From positions 34,223-98,222 of the forward strand of contig CAJXJR010000015.1 of assembly GCA_913055155.1 (NCBI GenBank): a stretch of DNA of 64,000 nucleotides. Direction: 5' to 3'. How positions within the stretch are numbered: the first letter of the stretch is position 1; each line of letters starts with the position of its first letter. Under the pieces are notes generated by a model. That model ran no database searches. It was not told the origin of the DNA and saw only the letters and a list, made by a program, of their open reading frames with translations. This document shows positions 63,451 through 64,000 of the stretch, one piece after another. Made by a program: the position numbers and the translations under genes. The stretch is from an uncultured Erythrobacter sp. (GTDB lineage Bacteria; Pseudomonadota; Alphaproteobacteria; Sphingomonadales; Sphingomonadaceae).

Positions 63451-63923
63451 CAAGCAGACCACACCTCAGTTGCTGGCCAAGGCCGGGACAAAGAAAGGCG
63501 CGAAAGGCTTGATTGCGATGTCTGCTAGCGGTGGAGGGGCTCACCCGCTCTCACGCATATTAGGATTAAACCGCAATTGTGTCGTGGGGCACGGCACTGA
63601 AAGGTGGCCCCGCCTTCTTGGATAGGTTGGCGGCGAAGTTAAGCTAACCCCGCATGTGATTATGCCGCCAGTCTAGTCATCAGATCATGGGGACATGCCC
63701 CCATCGGCCCTGTCAAAGCAAACTGGCTGAGCGGGTAGGGCGGTGCCAGCCGGCCCTGGATAAGTAAGGCCGAGGACTTTTTCCGCCACTTCAACTCCGA
63801 ACGACACATCGTAGATCGCCCATACTTACAAAGCAGCATTTGCCTTGGCGCTTCTCCAATGTCCGCAACCGGGTCGAAAGCCGAAGGTCAGCTTTTTGTG
63901 CCTAGCCAGCCAGAAGCCGACCG
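63451..63923. other. Gene-free stretch
   Basis: No reading frame, tRNA or known RNA could be supported in these 473 bases on either strand. The sequence has a decayed look, with short coding-like scraps, as often seen between mobile elements. Confidence 0.6.
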
Positions 63924-64000
63924 TGACCTTCCCCCAAGAAAGTGGTCCGTTTTGAGAGTTAGGATTTCGGCTATTTACGGCTTGGAAGGAGCTGATGAAT
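63924..64000 (+). mobile_element. Probable left end of an IS3-type insertion sequence
   Basis: The sequence from TGACCTTCCCCCAAGAAAGT resembles the left end of IS3-family elements (TG...CCCCCAA..AGTGG.CC). It is followed about 60 bases later by GGAAGGAG and an ATG at 63995, the place expected for orfA. The rest is outside the window, so the family is not certain. Confidence 0.5.

Overview
The window reads as a high-G+C alphaproteobacterial chromosome, most likely from the Sphingomonadales (Sphingomonadaceae/Erythrobacteraceae type). The markers are two large TonB-dependent receptors, an RcdA/DUF1465 protein, paired DUF465 proteins, a PhyR-type general stress regulator with sigma-EcfG promoter motifs, class I PhaC with a phasin, and ATGA/GTGA-coupled gene pairs. 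Nothing in the sequence allows a species call.

Layout. 1-11 kb is housekeeping: the 5' part of ptsP, two DUF465 proteins, an RcdA-like protein, glycerol kinase, a metallo-hydrolase, an MFS exporter, CsaA, a TPR-sulfotransferase and a TonB receptor with a structured leader. 11-19 kb carries a BCCT transporter, nadA, membrane proteins, an EamA transporter, a lipoprotein, lipB and arsC. At 19.3-21.5 kb a siderophore-type TonB receptor sits behind a good Fur-box match and seems to start at a non-standard ATC codon.

21.5-33 kb is a catabolic cluster: a 2Fe-2S hydroxylase subunit, class II aldolase, VOC protein, MFS importer, esterase, Baeyer-Villiger monooxygenase, three different cupins of the 2,4'-dihydroxyacetophenone dioxygenase type, an SDR, two zinc alcohol dehydrogenases and a secreted metallo-hydrolase. 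The esterase/monooxygenase pair plus the cupins point to breakdown of a ketone, probably an aryl ketone; the true substrate is not visible. 33-36 kb holds a MATE pump, phyR, a single receiver protein, three GGAAC-type stress promoters and a probable small RNA with a C-rich loop. 36-46 kb has a GNAT-like protein, a desaturase, lptGF, clpS, a phasin with a histone-like tail, phaC and an alanine-type aminotransferase. 46-52 kb has an MFS/IlvD-Edd pair, a PilZ protein and an FAD oxidoreductase.

From 52.5 kb the sequence changes. Beside tRNA-Cys and tRNA-Thr starts a visibly more A/T-rich accessory region. Three copies of a 225-bp element, each exactly the same length and alignable without gaps, begin with a tRNA-Thr 3'-end sequence and end with a highly conserved 45-bp box. 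Each copy abuts the 3' end of a leftward cargo unit: a dicarboxylate/amino-acid symporter, a two-gene unit with a uracil-glycosylase-like protein, and a DUF3489-DUF2924-serine recombinase operon. This tRNA-anchored, cassette-like array is the most unusual structure in the window. It is followed by a minimal tyrosine recombinase, an orphan Flp pilin with a repetitive tail, a hybrid histidine kinase with a LuxR-type response regulator, and a probable insertion-sequence end at the right edge. No CRISPR array or rRNA was found.
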